Assembly (NCBI GenBank): GCA_044375275.1
Contig: JBILMZ010000014.1
Coordinates: 1 to 30,717 of the forward strand
Reading direction: 5' to 3'
DNA: 30,717 nucleotides
Origin: SZUA-430 sp044375275
Lineage (GTDB): Bacteria; Pseudomonadota; Alphaproteobacteria; Micropepsales; Micropepsaceae
A program made the position numbers and the translations under genes. Positions 30,642 to 30,717 of this stretch are shown piece by piece. How positions within the stretch are numbered: the first letter of the stretch is position 1; every line of letters starts with the position of its first letter. The notes beneath the pieces were generated by a model that saw nothing but the letters and a program-made list of their open reading frames with translations, was not told where the DNA came from and searched no databases.

Positions 30642-30717
30642 TTAAGGGGTAGTGCGGGAAAAACGGCCTCCCAGGCCAACAAGCGCGAGCATCATGATGA
30701 AATAAATCGCGTCTCCG
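30642..30717 (-). CDS. lnt: C-terminal end of apolipoprotein N-acyltransferase (partial)
   Basis: The right edge holds 24 codons and a TAA stop in a minus-strand frame that enters the window open. The peptide GDAIYFIMMLALVGLGG plus a short polar tail looks like the final transmembrane helix of a membrane protein. Lnt, the inner-membrane enzyme that N-acylates lipoproteins, typically ends with a Gly-Asp followed by a hydrophobic helix, and lnt is the conserved upstream neighbour of the HTH-metK pair in alphaproteobacteria. The call rests on this context more than on sequence, since only a few residues are visible. Confidence 0.6.
   Translation of the reverse strand, partial: GDAIYFIMMLALVGLGGRFSRTTP

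Overview
The window is a stretch of alphaproteobacterial core chromosome. Three conserved gene neighbourhoods support this: lnt–HTH regulator–metK–trmB–rimP–nusA–ylxR–infB–rbfA–truB–rpsO–pnp at the right, an irr regulator divergent from fabA-fabB-fabI in the middle, and ubiB–coaBC–dut at the left. The DNA is GC-rich with a strong G/C bias at third codon positions. A Hyphomonadaceae/Caulobacterales-like or rhizobial-like member would fit, but the genus cannot be fixed by eye. No tRNA, rRNA, CRISPR array, insertion sequence or prophage gene was seen.

Layout. 1-3889 (+): the end of ubiB (ubiquinone biosynthesis), coaBC (coenzyme A), dut (dUTPase), an Rrf2-type regulator and cysK (cysteine synthase). 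4064-4642 (-): an exported SH3 protein. 4835-8020 (+): a 2-hydroxyacid dehydrogenase, an RlmI-like rRNA methyltransferase and an M48 lipoprotein peptidase, tightly packed. 8021-8228: a gene-free spacer full of palindromes between convergent genes. 8229-10094 (-): an ABC exporter. 10397-14222 (-): the likely unit irr, rubrerythrin, Fe-S oxidoreductase, DUF3501, followed by moeB. 14402-17053 (+): fabA, fabB and fabI of unsaturated/type II fatty acid synthesis. 17054-17300: another palindromic spacer. 17301-30717 (-): a long translation/RNA-metabolism block, read from the right edge as lnt (end only), HTH regulator, metK, trmB, rimP, nusA, ylxR, infB, rbfA, truB, rpsO, pnp and a HAD phosphatase.

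How the genes work together. The right block joins SAM synthesis (metK) and tRNA m7G methylation (trmB) to the classical nus/infB operon for transcription elongation, initiation, 30S maturation and RNA decay. The middle block looks like an iron/peroxide module: an Irr-type Fur protein has an ICE-like box (TTTAGAA-N3-TTCCAAG) directly upstream of the rubrerythrin -35 element. A second ICE-like box (TTTTGAA-N3-CTCAAAA) lies in the irr/fabA divergent promoter region. The genes downstream of rubrerythrin encode a two-[4Fe-4S], CCG-domain protein and DUF3501, a protein of unknown function.

The best leads are the Irr-box-controlled rubrerythrin/Fe-S/DUF3501 cluster; a strong intrinsic-terminator structure 15 nt before the metK start; a 28-bp perfect inverted repeat abutting a stop codon; and a possible 35-aa small ORF upstream of the HTH regulator. 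Nothing here is a clearly new system. The DUF3501 module is the least understood part.
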